A stretch of 64,000 bases of DNA from Acanthopleuribacter pedis (lineage in GTDB: Bacteria; Acidobacteriota; Holophagae; Acanthopleuribacterales; Acanthopleuribacteraceae), in NCBI RefSeq assembly GCF_017377855.1, contig NZ_JAFREP010000001.1:1-64000 (forward strand). Reading direction: 5' to 3'. Made by a program: the position numbers and the translations under genes. The notes beneath the pieces were generated by a model. That model did no database searches, was not told the DNA's origin, and saw only the letters and a program-made list of their open reading frames with translations. Shown here in pieces: positions 25,154 to 34,157 of this stretch; position 1 is the stretch's first letter; each line of letters starts with the position of its first letter.

Positions 25154-27115
25154 ATGTTTTCTCGCCTTAACGCGCGATTGACTTCTATCTTCTTTGCCCT
25201 GTTTTTCTGTACTGCATTCGGCCAAACCAACATCAGCGACGTTAATATCACCAGCTACGAATACCAAACCATTTTCGGTGTTTTCACCAACTACACCATT
25301 AAAACCTTCCCCTACGATCAGTCCTACGGTGCCGATAACTTTTGGACCAAATGGGACATCCGCTACAACGCGGACAACAGTGTTTCCTTCCATGTCGGCG
25401 GCTATTATGTCAGCGCGACTCAGTCCGGCGGGGTTGGCACCGCGACCAGCATCGGCACGTCAGAAAAATTTTGGCTTGAGGAAGGCAATCAAGGTACCTT
25501 CTACATTAAAAACAGCGAGGGCTTGTACCTCACCTGCCAAGGTTCCGGCTTTAAAGCGGTTAAGCTGACTTCGCAAAAAACCAATACCGAACGTTGGTAC
25601 TTCTTCCAACCCAAGAACCCCGGCTCCGACACCATCACCGACGCCAACATCTCGAATTACAGCTACCAAAACATCGTGGGTGTTTTCACCAACTACATTC
25701 TGCGTTCCTATCCCTGGGAAGAAACCTACGGGGCCGACACTTATTGGGCCAAATGGGATGTGGTCGACAACGGCGACAACACCTTCAGCTTCAAAATCGG
25801 CAACTACTACCTGCTTGCCGACAGCACCAACGGCAACACGGCCGAGACAACCTTGACCGACGCCGGCAAATTCACCCTTTCCGAGGTTTCCGGTAGCTAT
25901 TACCTGCAAAACCACGAGGGTCTCTACCTGACTTGCCGCAATGACAACTTCTCAACCATGGACCTCGAAGCCGATCAAACCGACGCCGCTCGCTGGTACT
26001 TCTTTGAAGTGGAGGCGCCTTTTGTCGACAGCGCCGTGCCCACCGCCGACGCCGGCGATGTGATCGAAGCCCAAGTAAACGAAAGCGTTACCCTCGACGG
26101 AAGCGGCAGCAGCGATCCAACGTACACCATTACCGATTACTTCTGGACCCTGATCGCGCAACCCAGCGGCAGTTCCTTGAGCTACAACAATGTCAGCGGT
26201 TCCACCTTGAACTTTACCCCCACGGTCAACGGCGATTACATGTTCCAACTGACGGTTGAAAACAGCAACGGCGACGTCTCTTGGGCCGATTCAGTGACGG
26301 TTGACACTTCCTACCGCGTCGAGCATGCGGTTTACGGCTCCCTGGTTGACGACACCACCTCTACCGTGAGCTTCAGCGCCAACTTCGAGGCAACCCCCGC
26401 GGTGTTCTCGGCGATGCTGACCCACAACGGCGGCGATACCTCCATCGCCCGCATCACCGATACCGGTGCCGACAGTTTCGATGTCTTCATTGAAGAAGAA
26501 ACTTCCAAGGACAGCGAAACGAACCACGGCAGTGCAGAAACCATTGGTTATTTAGCCATGATCGAGGGCGACATTACGGACATCAACGGCAATGTGATCG
26601 GCGAAGTGGGTACCCTGAACCGTGCCCAAGGCGGCGCCGACACCTGGTACAGCTTCAGCAGCTACAGCAACACCTACACCAACCCGGTTGTATTCATGCA
26701 GACCAACACCATCAACGGTTCCGATCCCTGCCACATGCGTGTTCGCAACGTCACCACTTCCGGCTTTGAATACCAAGTAGAAGAGTGGGAATACGACGAC
26801 GGTACCCACAACAGCGAAACCGTTGCCTACATCATTGTAGAAGCGGGTTCGTACACCTTGCCCAACGGCAGCAAACTCGGCGCCAAAACCCAAAACAACG
26901 TCGATGAAAACTGGGACACGGTGACCTACGCCCAAAGCTACAGTGGCACCCCGGTGATCCTGAGCATGACGCAAACCGAAAACGGCAACGACCCGGTTGT
27001 CACCCGCCACAAAAATGCCAACGGTTCCTTCTTCCAAGTCAAACTCCAGGAGGAGGAAGCCAAGAACAACAGCCACGACAACGAAACCATCGGCATCATC
27101 ACCATCGGTAACTAG
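25154..27115 (+). CDS. Secreted modular lectin-like protein
   Basis: This 653-residue protein has a signal peptide (FFALFFCTAFGQ). Two homologous units of about 125 residues follow (27-150 and 155-290). Each starts with YxxxxGVFTNYxxxxxP, contains YGADxxWxKWD and ends in LYLTC...RWYFF, a beta-rich pattern reminiscent of fascin/ricin-like trefoils. A PKD-like domain (about 295-385) is next. The C-terminal 260 residues hold three related units with NGxDPxxxRxxN...xFxxxxEE...NETxGxI, similar to H-type lectin repeats. No enzyme motif is seen. It looks like an extracellular adhesin or carbohydrate-binding protein. Domain-family names are by resemblance. It is monocistronic with a clear terminator. 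Confidence 0.72.
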   Translation: MFSRLNARLTSIFFALFFCTAFGQTNISDVNITSYEYQTIFGVFTNYTIKTFPYDQSYGADNFWTKWDIRYNADNSVSFHVGGYYVSATQSGGVGTATSIGTSEKFWLEEGNQGTFYIKNSEGLYLTCQGSGFKAVKLTSQKTNTERWYFFQPKNPGSDTITDANISNYSYQNIVGVFTNYILRSYPWEETYGADTYWAKWDVVDNGDNTFSFKIGNYYLLADSTNGNTAETTLTDAGKFTLSEVSGSYYLQNHEGLYLTCRNDNFSTMDLEADQTDAARWYFFEVEAPFVDSAVPTADAGDVIEAQVNESVTLDGSGSSDPTYTITDYFWTLIAQPSGSSLSYNNVSGSTLNFTPTVNGDYMFQLTVENSNGDVSWADSVTVDTSYRVEHAVYGSLVDDTTSTVSFSANFEATPAVFSAMLTHNGGDTSIARITDTGADSFDVFIEEETSKDSETNHGSAETIGYLAMIEGDITDINGNVIGEVGTLNRAQGGADTWYSFSSYSNTYTNPVVFMQTNTINGSDPCHMRVRNVTTSGFEYQVEEWEYDDGTHNSETVAYIIVEAGSYTLPNGSKLGAKTQNNVDENWDTVTYAQSYSGTPVILSMTQTENGNDPVVTRHKNANGSFFQVKLQEEEAKNNSHDNETIGIITIGN

Positions 27116-27141
27116 ATCAACTACCGGGATCACTTTATCTG

Positions 27142-27168
27142 GGACGGAGGTTTGCCTCCGTCCTTTTT
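27142..27168 (+). terminator. Intrinsic terminator of the lectin-like gene
   Basis: GGACGGAGG-TTTG-CCTCCGTCC followed by TTTTT, a textbook rho-independent terminator 27 bases after the stop codon. Confidence 0.92.
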
Positions 27169-27217
27169 ATATTTCTGGGAAGATTCGCATCAAACGAGAC
27201 TGGGTGCGCTGGTTACC

Positions 27218-27268
27218 TAAAAAGAAACGGGGGATCCGAGTTTGTTAAACGCGGGTCCCCCGTTTCTT
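27218..27268 (-). terminator. Intrinsic terminator of the cytochrome gene
   Basis: AAGAAACGGGGGA (27222-27234) and TCCCCCGTTTCTT (27256-27268) pair over 13 bp. On the minus strand the stem runs into TTTTTAG, just downstream of the cytochrome stop. Confidence 0.85.
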
Positions 27269-27286
27269 GGGTTGTGTTGGGCGTGG

Positions 27287-29002
27287 TTATTTCTTTTTCG
27301 CCGCCGACCAATCGAGCCAGAGCATGCCGTCTTTGAAGACTTTGCCGGTTTCGCTCAGGTCCGTGTTGCCGTTTTCGATGCGTTGGTGGACGTTGTCGAT
27401 GGGACCGAGTAAGGCGTCACGACCGTGTTTGAAGGATTGCTCTTTGACGATTTCCAGGTAGGCGCGGTTCAGGTTGAGGGCGCGCTCGCGGCTGGGGGCG
27501 ATCAGCCAGGTGATGTCTTTGTCGCCGCCGGGCGCCGCGCGGGCGATGTCCGTTTCGCGGGGTTTGCCGTCCTCGAAAAAGCGTTCCAGCACTTCTTGGT
27601 TGGCGCGGAATTCGTCGCCGCCGCCGACGCGTTCGAAGTACAGCGCAATTTCGGGTTTGGGGTTGCCCTGCTGGGGTACGTCGCTCATCCCGACGGGGTC
27701 TTGGTAACGCCAACCGTCGCGGCCGGGTACCTTGCGGGCGAGCGTGAAGGTTTGGTCGACCGTGGCGCCGACCGCGCTGTGGCAGCCCATGCAGAATTGG
27801 TGTTCTTCTTGGGTTTGCAGGCGCAGGCGGCCTTTCGCGTCCTCGATGAAACCCTGGAGCATCCAACCGAAATCGTTGCTAATGCCGACCATCGGGCTGC
27901 CGTAAAACTGCGGCAAGGTGCCTTCCTCTTTTTCGTTGTACTCGCGTTCGTAAACGTAACTCATCGCCCAGGAATCCAGGTACCGGATCTTGCGGGAGTA
28001 ACGCAGTTCCTTCATGCGGGTGGCGATCATGTCGGGTTTTTCGGGGTCGAGGTAGCGCACACTGTGCAGGAACTCAATGTATTTGGGGTAGACGTACTGA
28101 CGGGTTTTTTCGTCAGCCGCGTCGGCCACATAGGTTTTGGGGAAACCGACGATGTCGGTGACCTCGGCGGTGAGTTCGCCGTCCTTGTTGAGGTCGACGG
28201 CAATGGCCGTTTCATCGATGGGTTCCACCGTAAAACGGAACTTCGCGCCGCGGCCGGCCTTGGGCCCGGCGGCAATAACGGCTTCCAAAATGGCGAAATT
28301 GGCTTTTTCGGCGGCGCGCGATGGTTTTCCATTCAGGGTGCGGAACTTTTCGGGTAAGCGGATGAACACGTCGTCGGTGGAGCCGTTGGTGGGCCAAAAG
28401 GTACCCAGAAAGGGTTTGTAACGCAGGGCGCGCCAGTGGCTGCCGTCGTTGGCGAACCCGTCCTCATCGAATCCTTGGGCGAGATCGAGATCGGGGCGGT
28501 AGCCTTGGTAGTCGTCGCGGTCGGCCAATGCTTTTTTGAGAGGGGTGTAGTTGTCTTCACGGACGTAGGACAAAATTTCTTCGTCGGTGGTATTGCTCAG
28601 GAAATCACCGCGGTCTTTGAACAAGTTGAACCAGCGGTTGGTCATGGCGAAATCGCTAAAGGCATATTCTTCTTGGAGTTCCCAGTCACTCATTTCATTG
28701 GGGGCGCGGTAGCCGGTGTGGCAGGTGTAGCAGGGATTGGCGGTGCCGGCAGTTTTGGTGTAGCACTGCGGTGGGACGGTGGCCTCGTAGTTGGTCATCT
28801 TGCCAAAGGTGGCGACGGCGTGTTCGAGGGGATCGAAAGTGTCGTCCTTTGGATGGGCGGCGGGTTTGGTTTCGGCGACGCCGCGAACGGTGAGGTGGGC
28901 GCGTTTGCGCGGGTTCTCGTCATCCGGTTCATTGGGAAAGCTCGCGCTTCCCGCGGCAATAAACATAGCCAGGGATGAGAGGAAGATAAGGATGCTTTTC
29001 AT
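27287..29002 (-). CDS. Secreted c-type cytochrome with two CxxCH motifs
   Basis: This 571-residue exported protein starts at ATG 29002, with AGGAGC upstream and a good signal peptide (SILIFLSSLAMFIAAGSAS); the upstream 23 codons are not needed. Haem c sites are CYTCH at 91-95 and CMGCH at 404-408, far apart, suggesting two haem domains. KVTVE-like and RYLD segments do not place it in a family that I can name; similar proteins are annotated only as cytochrome c family. It follows the PhoX-like gene on the same strand, but a hairpin lies between them. A role in periplasmic electron transfer is inferred from the haem motifs. Confidence 0.82.
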   Translation of the reverse strand: MKSILIFLSSLAMFIAAGSASFPNEPDDENPRKRAHLTVRGVAETKPAAHPKDDTFDPLEHAVATFGKMTNYEATVPPQCYTKTAGTANPCYTCHTGYRAPNEMSDWELQEEYAFSDFAMTNRWFNLFKDRGDFLSNTTDEEILSYVREDNYTPLKKALADRDDYQGYRPDLDLAQGFDEDGFANDGSHWRALRYKPFLGTFWPTNGSTDDVFIRLPEKFRTLNGKPSRAAEKANFAILEAVIAAGPKAGRGAKFRFTVEPIDETAIAVDLNKDGELTAEVTDIVGFPKTYVADAADEKTRQYVYPKYIEFLHSVRYLDPEKPDMIATRMKELRYSRKIRYLDSWAMSYVYEREYNEKEEGTLPQFYGSPMVGISNDFGWMLQGFIEDAKGRLRLQTQEEHQFCMGCHSAVGATVDQTFTLARKVPGRDGWRYQDPVGMSDVPQQGNPKPEIALYFERVGGGDEFRANQEVLERFFEDGKPRETDIARAAPGGDKDITWLIAPSRERALNLNRAYLEIVKEQSFKHGRDALLGPIDNVHQRIENGNTDLSETGKVFKDGMLWLDWSAAKKK

Positions 29003-29074
29003 GCAGGGGCTCCTGAAACACGGGCTGTCCCGCCCCATCAAGGGGCTCAAAAACGACCGAGGGACAGACACATG

Positions 29075-29112
29075 AAAACCTGGAAACCGATGCGGACCGG
29101 ATTCCAGGTTTT
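29075..29112. terminator. Hairpin terminator between the PhoX-like and cytochrome genes
   Basis: AAAACCTGGAA (29075-29085) pairs with TTCCAGGTTTT (29102-29112). T-runs on both strands allow it to end the PhoX transcript on the minus strand. Confidence 0.75.
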
Positions 29113-29158
29113 TCTTGGGGCGCGGGAGGAGCGCGGCCGTTTCGACCGCGCCGCGCGC

Positions 29159-31450
29159 TTAGTTTTTCTCTTTCAGTACAGGGGTGGGACGCTGGATGAC
29201 AATCGGCGTTTTTACGCGCTCTTGCGGCCAGGTGGAAGGCGAGGAGACAAAGTCTTCGCCGGGGTGCTGTACGTTGAAGAAGAGGGTTTTTTGGTCGGGG
29301 GTGAACCAGGGGCCGGTGGCCTCTGAGTCGCCGGGAGAAGCAACGATACGGAACGCCTTACCATAAGAAGGATTCACGATACCTGGCTGACCTTCCTTGT
29401 GGTTGGGGTCGAGGTCCAGGTAGTAAATCGCATCGGAGCGGGTGTCACCGGTGCTGCCCGCGTTGCCGTCGGTACCGAAGAAGACTTCACCGTTGGCGCC
29501 GATGGCGAGGTTGTCGGGGTCGCCGGCGGCGAAAACGGCTTCTTCTTCAACCGAGTCAGGCGTGTAGCCGTTCCAAACTTCGAAGAAGCTGAAGGTTTTG
29601 GAACCGGAAGGATCGGCGGGGTTGGCTTCTTGGATCGAGAAGATGGCGCCGTCGCGCTCGCCGCGGCTGGGGGTGCTGTCGTCCAACACGCCGGCCTGGT
29701 TGTTGGCGGAAGGACGAGTGTGGTTGGTGAAGGCCACGTAGATGCGAGGAACACCGCTGGGATCGTTGGGGTTGTAGTCAACGTCTTCAGGGCGGTTGAG
29801 TTCGGCAATACCCAGTTTGTTGGCGGCGGTGAAGAGGGTCGCCAGTACGGTGTTCTGATCGGGGTAGCCGCCGATGCTGTTCCAGTTGACGTCGGCCAAG
29901 GCCTGACCCACGGTTTTGTTGGGTTCGCCGAGGGCGGCGGCGTTGGGTGCGATGTCTTCGTTGTTGTCCAGGCTCATTTTGATCCACTGACCGTTGCCGG
30001 GTGCGGTTTCGGTGGGCGTGATGCCGCCGCTGTCGGGGTTGGCCGGGTCGTGCAGGGTGATGCCGGTGCTGATGTCGAGACCCGCGAAATGGGCCACGTA
30101 GAGATCACCGCTGTCCAGCAAGGCGCGAACTTGGGCGCGGGTCATGCCGGGCGTGTAGTTGGCGGAGCTGACGAATTTGTAGATACGGCCGCCGCGACGG
30201 TCGTTGGCACCGTAGATCACCACGGGTTTGTTGGGGGTCAGTTTCCAGTCGCCGTTGGTGGCAACGGTGGCGTTTTCCCAACGAACGCGACCCATGGGGC
30301 CGATTTTGCGGTGGCCGAGGCCGTTGCCGCCGGAAGCCGCGGAGTTGTAATAGGTTCCTGGCTCTTGGCCGGGATCGATTTCGGTCAAGAAACCGTAGTT
30401 GTCGCGGTTGTGACGTTGGTTGGGATCACTGATGCGGCCGTAAACCTGGAAGTCGGTGGTTTGCGGGGCGGCGTTCAGGGTGATCATGGCGCCGGGGTCA
30501 AAACCTTCGCCTGACTTGAAGCGGTTGCTGGAGGACCATGCGGTTTCCAGGTCACCGTAGTAACCCTGCACGTTTTCTTCCGCGGTGATGATGGTTCCCC
30601 AAGGGGTCAAACCGCCGGAACAGTCGCCGGCGATACCGGCGACAACGCCGGTGGGCAGGGGGTTGCCCGCGTCGTCCGTCGCACCTTCGGCAAGGTTGAA
30701 GCCCTGGACACGCAGCAAGGTGTCGGAGGTGGAGTCGTAACGCTTGTTGTCGGCTTGACGGTCCAAGCTCCACTCAAGGGAAAGCGGATTCTGGACAACG
30801 CGGAACCAAGAGCCGCCGATTTGTTTTTTGTTCCAGGCGATGTAGGTGTCCACGTCGGCTTGTTCCCAGACGTCGGCGGTGACGTCGTTGGAGAGAATCT
30901 CGTATTTTTGCAGCCATTTGGCCATGGTCATTGCTTGACCCTGAGGGGCGCTTTGAGGCGTGGGATAGGCGTTGGAGATGTACTCGTGGTTGACCCAAAC
31001 CCAGCCTTCTTTGCTGGAACCCTGGGTGAAAGGCGAGCCGTTGACGGCGCCGCCGGCCCAGTCACTGTCCCAACCTTCGCCCATGTAGGCGATGAAGTCG
31101 CAGTTGGCGCCGAAGCGGGGCGCGTTGGGGGACTCGTCTTCGGTCAGGGGGTCGAGCCATTTGGCGACCACGCTGGTGCGGAATCCGATGGTGCGAACGG
31201 TGTCGCTCATGCGGTTGGCAAGGGGAAACTCGGTGCCTTCGCGCAATTCGCCCTTGGCGTAGGCGTCAACTAATTCTTTGGTGATTTCGGGAATGGGTTT
31301 GCGGGAGCTAACCGCAACCATGGAAGACAAAGGCAGCAAGGGGCTGACTTCGTCGCCGGACATGATGGGGGTTCCGATAAACATTGAGCCGGCCATGCCG
31401 AAAGCGGCAGCCCATTTCATTAACTTGGATCGAAGCAAATTTTTAAACAA
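29159..31450 (-). CDS. PhoX-like (DUF839) secreted phosphatase
   Basis: About 763 residues. The best start is TTG 31450 with AAGGAGA 7 bases upstream; ATG 31420 (MKWAAAFGMAGSMF) is an alternative. The frame extends to 31615, but that part is Arg/His-rich and unlikely. Family features of PhoX/DUF839: GDCSGGLTPWGTIITAEEN, WVNHEYISN, GFLTEIDP, EDVDYNP and a late NIAIGANGEVFFGTDG-like segment (here LAIGANGEVFFGTDG). PhoX enzymes are Ca/Fe-dependent alkaline phosphatases that free phosphate from organic esters outside the cytoplasm. The N-terminus has a hydrophobic signal but no twin-arginine, unlike many PhoX proteins. No Pho-box was recognised. Activity is inferred from family. Confidence 0.85.
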   Translation of the reverse strand: MFKNLLRSKLMKWAAAFGMAGSMFIGTPIMSGDEVSPLLPLSSMVAVSSRKPIPEITKELVDAYAKGELREGTEFPLANRMSDTVRTIGFRTSVVAKWLDPLTEDESPNAPRFGANCDFIAYMGEGWDSDWAGGAVNGSPFTQGSSKEGWVWVNHEYISNAYPTPQSAPQGQAMTMAKWLQKYEILSNDVTADVWEQADVDTYIAWNKKQIGGSWFRVVQNPLSLEWSLDRQADNKRYDSTSDTLLRVQGFNLAEGATDDAGNPLPTGVVAGIAGDCSGGLTPWGTIITAEENVQGYYGDLETAWSSSNRFKSGEGFDPGAMITLNAAPQTTDFQVYGRISDPNQRHNRDNYGFLTEIDPGQEPGTYYNSAASGGNGLGHRKIGPMGRVRWENATVATNGDWKLTPNKPVVIYGANDRRGGRIYKFVSSANYTPGMTRAQVRALLDSGDLYVAHFAGLDISTGITLHDPANPDSGGITPTETAPGNGQWIKMSLDNNEDIAPNAAALGEPNKTVGQALADVNWNSIGGYPDQNTVLATLFTAANKLGIAELNRPEDVDYNPNDPSGVPRIYVAFTNHTRPSANNQAGVLDDSTPSRGERDGAIFSIQEANPADPSGSKTFSFFEVWNGYTPDSVEEEAVFAAGDPDNLAIGANGEVFFGTDGNAGSTGDTRSDAIYYLDLDPNHKEGQPGIVNPSYGKAFRIVASPGDSEATGPWFTPDQKTLFFNVQHPGEDFVSSPSTWPQERVKTPIVIQRPTPVLKEKN

Positions 31451-31675
31451 AACGCCGTCTCCTTTAGGTATCAGGTCAAATCGAATTCTGTGGTGACCAA
31501 TCCACCACCCTCGTAAAAACAGAAAAAATCCTTCCTCGGCGCCGTGGCCGAGTCGGGTTGTGTTCCGGTGTGCATTTCGTGTGCGCCGATGGGCGTGCCT
31601 GTCCGAAATACGCATGGTTTTTTGATTTCGTGCGTGCCGATGCGGCGCTTCTCCGGCGGATGATTCATCCGTGTG

Positions 31676-31860
31676 ACCTTCAACCTAAGAAGCGCTGACG
31701 CGGTCCTTTTTGCTAAACCTCTGGGCAGCAACGGCCTGTAAAAATGCTCACTGCACCCGGTGGGTGCACGTCGTGCGCGACCTCGGGCCGCTTTTTCCAA
31801 GCCATTTCGCTCCAGATCTTTAGCCAAAAATCCTCGCGCTTATCGCGCCTCTTAGGTTTA
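31676..31860 (-). repeat. Dispersed repeat family 1, copy 2 (complete)
   Basis: About 185 bp with both ends present. The ends start CCTAAGAAGCGC and CCTAAGAGGCGC and continue inwards to GCTAAA, giving inverted repeats of roughly 35-40 bases with mismatches. Read on the minus strand, the interior matches copy 1 at 2685-2829. There is no ORF inside, so it is a non-autonomous MITE-like or BIME-like element. Confidence 0.78.
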
Positions 31861-32383
31861 ACCCTCCATGGGACGACGGCGGCTTTAACGCCGATAACCT
31901 AGGTTCGCGGTGCGAAGGGTGTGTCCAACCAATGGGGCGCGTCACAAGGAATGGTTCCGGTCTTCCGTTACTCAGTCCTGCATGGCACCTGTTACCAACC
32001 GACCGGGATTTTAATCCCAGACGTGTGAGTCACGAGTCAGCACGCCGTGATCAATGAGTCAGAAAAATAAGAAGTTACGGTTAAGGAAAATGAGGATACG
32101 GTGAGTGAGGCAAACAAGGGTGCCCGCTTGGGCGCGGTCCGGCAGTGAAACCCCGCCGATAAAGTGGTTTCTAATTCAGGGTGGTAAAACCGGTGTGTTT
32201 GGGTCCATTGGGTGCGCGCTTTTCTTTGCGGTAGCCGGTCAAGGTGTTGGGGGTGCGGCCGCGTCCGTGGTATGAATGACGGCGCACCCGGGGGTCGGCT
32301 TTTGGAAACCCCGTCTCGGTGATTCGAAGCGCCGCGTTTGGTCGCGGTACCCTTGTGAAAAGATTGGGTTGGGAAGGTGAACT
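31861..32383. other. Intergenic region, no gene recognised
   Basis: About 520 bp between repeat copy 2 and the small ORF at 32384. Overlapping ORFs on the minus strand have no ribosome site and Arg/Pro-rich shadow composition. Nothing else is seen. Confidence 0.45.
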
Positions 32384-32623
32384 TTGGTAGAAGAACGACG
32401 CCGCGCGGCGCAAGTCGGCAGGCACTTGCTGAATCATTTGACAATTTTGCTGCCCACCCTCGAGGGGTTGTGCCAAATCACGGTGCAAGACGGCAAGCAG
32501 GGACATATCTTTTTTCGCTATGCACCAAGCGCACAGGAAGATATGGAGCGGCTTTGGGCCTACCTCTCCGAAAAATACGGCGAAGCCTTTGTGCTCGGTG
32601 AAACCTTAGCGGCGGCGCCCTAA
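32384..32623 (+). CDS. Small hypothetical protein
   Basis: A 79-residue ORF starting at TTG 32384, with GGAAGG 6 bases upstream. Composition is protein-like and probably helix-beta (HLLNHLTILLPTLEGLCQIT then GHIFFRYAPSAQEDMERLW, then LSEKYGEAF). I recognise no family. It is convergent with mltG, only 14 bases away. Another frame (GTG 32377) also runs through, but its product looks random. Confidence 0.5.
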   Translation: MVEERRRAAQVGRHLLNHLTILLPTLEGLCQITVQDGKQGHIFFRYAPSAQEDMERLWAYLSEKYGEAFVLGETLAAAP

Positions 32624-32637
32624 ACGCTTCGTTCTTT

Positions 32638-33687
32638 TTAGCGTCTTCGGTAGCGTGCGACGTCGCGGTTGTGTTCGCGGAGGCTGCGGTTAAAAGAATG
32701 GGTGCCGTCGGGTTTGGCCACGAAATAGAGGTATTTGTGCTTTTCGGGGGCGAGGGTGGCGGCGAGGCTGGCATGACCCGGGCTGGCAATGGGGCCAGGA
32801 GGTAAGCCCTTGTAAACGTAGGTGTTGTACGGGTGGTCGTAGCGAATGTCGCTTTTGTAGATTTTGCCCCGGTAGCGATTGTCGAGTTTGAGGCTGTAAA
32901 TAATGGTGGGGTCGCATTGGAGCAACATGCCACGACGGGTGCGGTTGGCGAAAACCCCGGCGATGCGGGCCCGCTCGTCGGGGACGGCGGTTTCTTTTTC
33001 AATGAGGCTGGCCATGGTAACCCATTCACGGATGGTGAAACCCGAACCATCGAGGTGGGTACGCAGTGTTTTGGTTTCTTCGCGAAAATGATTGATGATG
33101 GTGTTGACGATTTCTTGCGGGGTGGCGTCCTTGGCGAAGAAATAGGTTTCGGGGTAAAGGTAACCTTCGAGGTTGGTGGCTTTGGCGTCGAGGGTGCGAA
33201 TGGGCGTGGGGTCGAGCAGGAGTTGCAGGAAGGTTTGTTCATCGCCCCAGGGGGAACGGCCGAGAAGTTTGGCGGTTTCCCATAAATCAAGTCCCTCGGG
33301 AATGGTCAATTTGCTTAATTCAACGCGACCACTGCCCAGCAGTTGAATGATGTCCCAGGTAGAGGCTTTTTCGGGGAGTGCGTAGGCGCCGCGTTTAATA
33401 AGGATATCCGGGTCGTGGCGCCACAGCGCCAAGCGCACGTAAAGTGGTTGCGGCGCAAGGTCCTTTTGGTGGAGGTCTTTGAGCAAACGGGTGAGGCTTT
33501 GACCCGCGGGAACCGAATAATTGCGGTGCCCGTTCGGGACCGTGCGTATGCGGTAGACGTCTTGGTACCCACGGAAAAAGTAGAGGGCCAAGCCACCCAG
33601 GTGGGCGAGGAGTAGGAAAACAAAAACGTATTTGAGCAGGGTCTCAATACGGCGTTTGAACTTTGAGGGATGTTGTGGCTGCGGCAT
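32638..33687 (-). CDS. mltG: Endolytic murein transglycosylase
   Basis: This 349-residue YceG/MltG-family enzyme cleaves nascent glycan strands at the inner membrane. One transmembrane helix (about 15-35: YVFVFLLLAHLGGLALYFF) precedes a LysM-like domain (YSVPAGQSLTRLLKDLHQ, then GAYALPEKAST) and the catalytic domain with LEGYLYPETYFF, the ASLIEKET helix carrying the catalytic Glu, VFANRTRRGMLLQCDPTIIY and the terminal NTYVYKGLPPGPIASPG. Length and motif order match the family. Start ATG 33687; the ribosome site is weak. Confidence 0.95.
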   Translation of the reverse strand: MPQPQHPSKFKRRIETLLKYVFVFLLLAHLGGLALYFFRGYQDVYRIRTVPNGHRNYSVPAGQSLTRLLKDLHQKDLAPQPLYVRLALWRHDPDILIKRGAYALPEKASTWDIIQLLGSGRVELSKLTIPEGLDLWETAKLLGRSPWGDEQTFLQLLLDPTPIRTLDAKATNLEGYLYPETYFFAKDATPQEIVNTIINHFREETKTLRTHLDGSGFTIREWVTMASLIEKETAVPDERARIAGVFANRTRRGMLLQCDPTIIYSLKLDNRYRGKIYKSDIRYDHPYNTYVYKGLPPGPIASPGHASLAATLAPEKHKYLYFVAKPDGTHSFNRSLREHNRDVARYRRR

Positions 33688-34157
33688 AGGTTACCCAGAT
33701 GAAGGTGGAACTCGGGGGGGTTCGATGGCGGTCGTGCGTTCAACGGAGGCGCAAAAGGTGGAACCCTTGCAAAAAAGGTCCTCCGACGGCATGTGCACGA
33801 CGGGGGATGGTGTCCCCGCCGATTCTACCCCGATCCTGACAGTGCCTTCTCGGTTCGTGCGAACGCGGTCGGTTTCGTTCCGAGGGCGTCTCATCATAGC
33901 ATTGCCGTGACCTGTTCCGGTACGGATTGAGATCGGGTGGTTTCAGCCCGCATCTTGCGCCCAAATGCCTTGCGAAGACCAGGCGGCTGGTTCACTTAAA
34001 TTCGTGCGCGTAGGATGGTTGTGATTAAGGAGAAACAGATCCGCTGTAAGGCCGCGCCGAGGCCGGCTCATCGGCGCAAAGCAGCGATGATGCCGAAGAA
34101 GCGAAGACGCCCCAACGATTTCGGCTTTGCCGGGGGTAGGGTGATGCGCCTTGCCGG
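33688..34157. other. Intergenic region, no gene recognised
   Basis: About 470 bp between mltG and the next minus-strand gene. Short ORFs are shadow-like. It should contain the mltG promoter, which I could not pin down. Confidence 0.45.
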
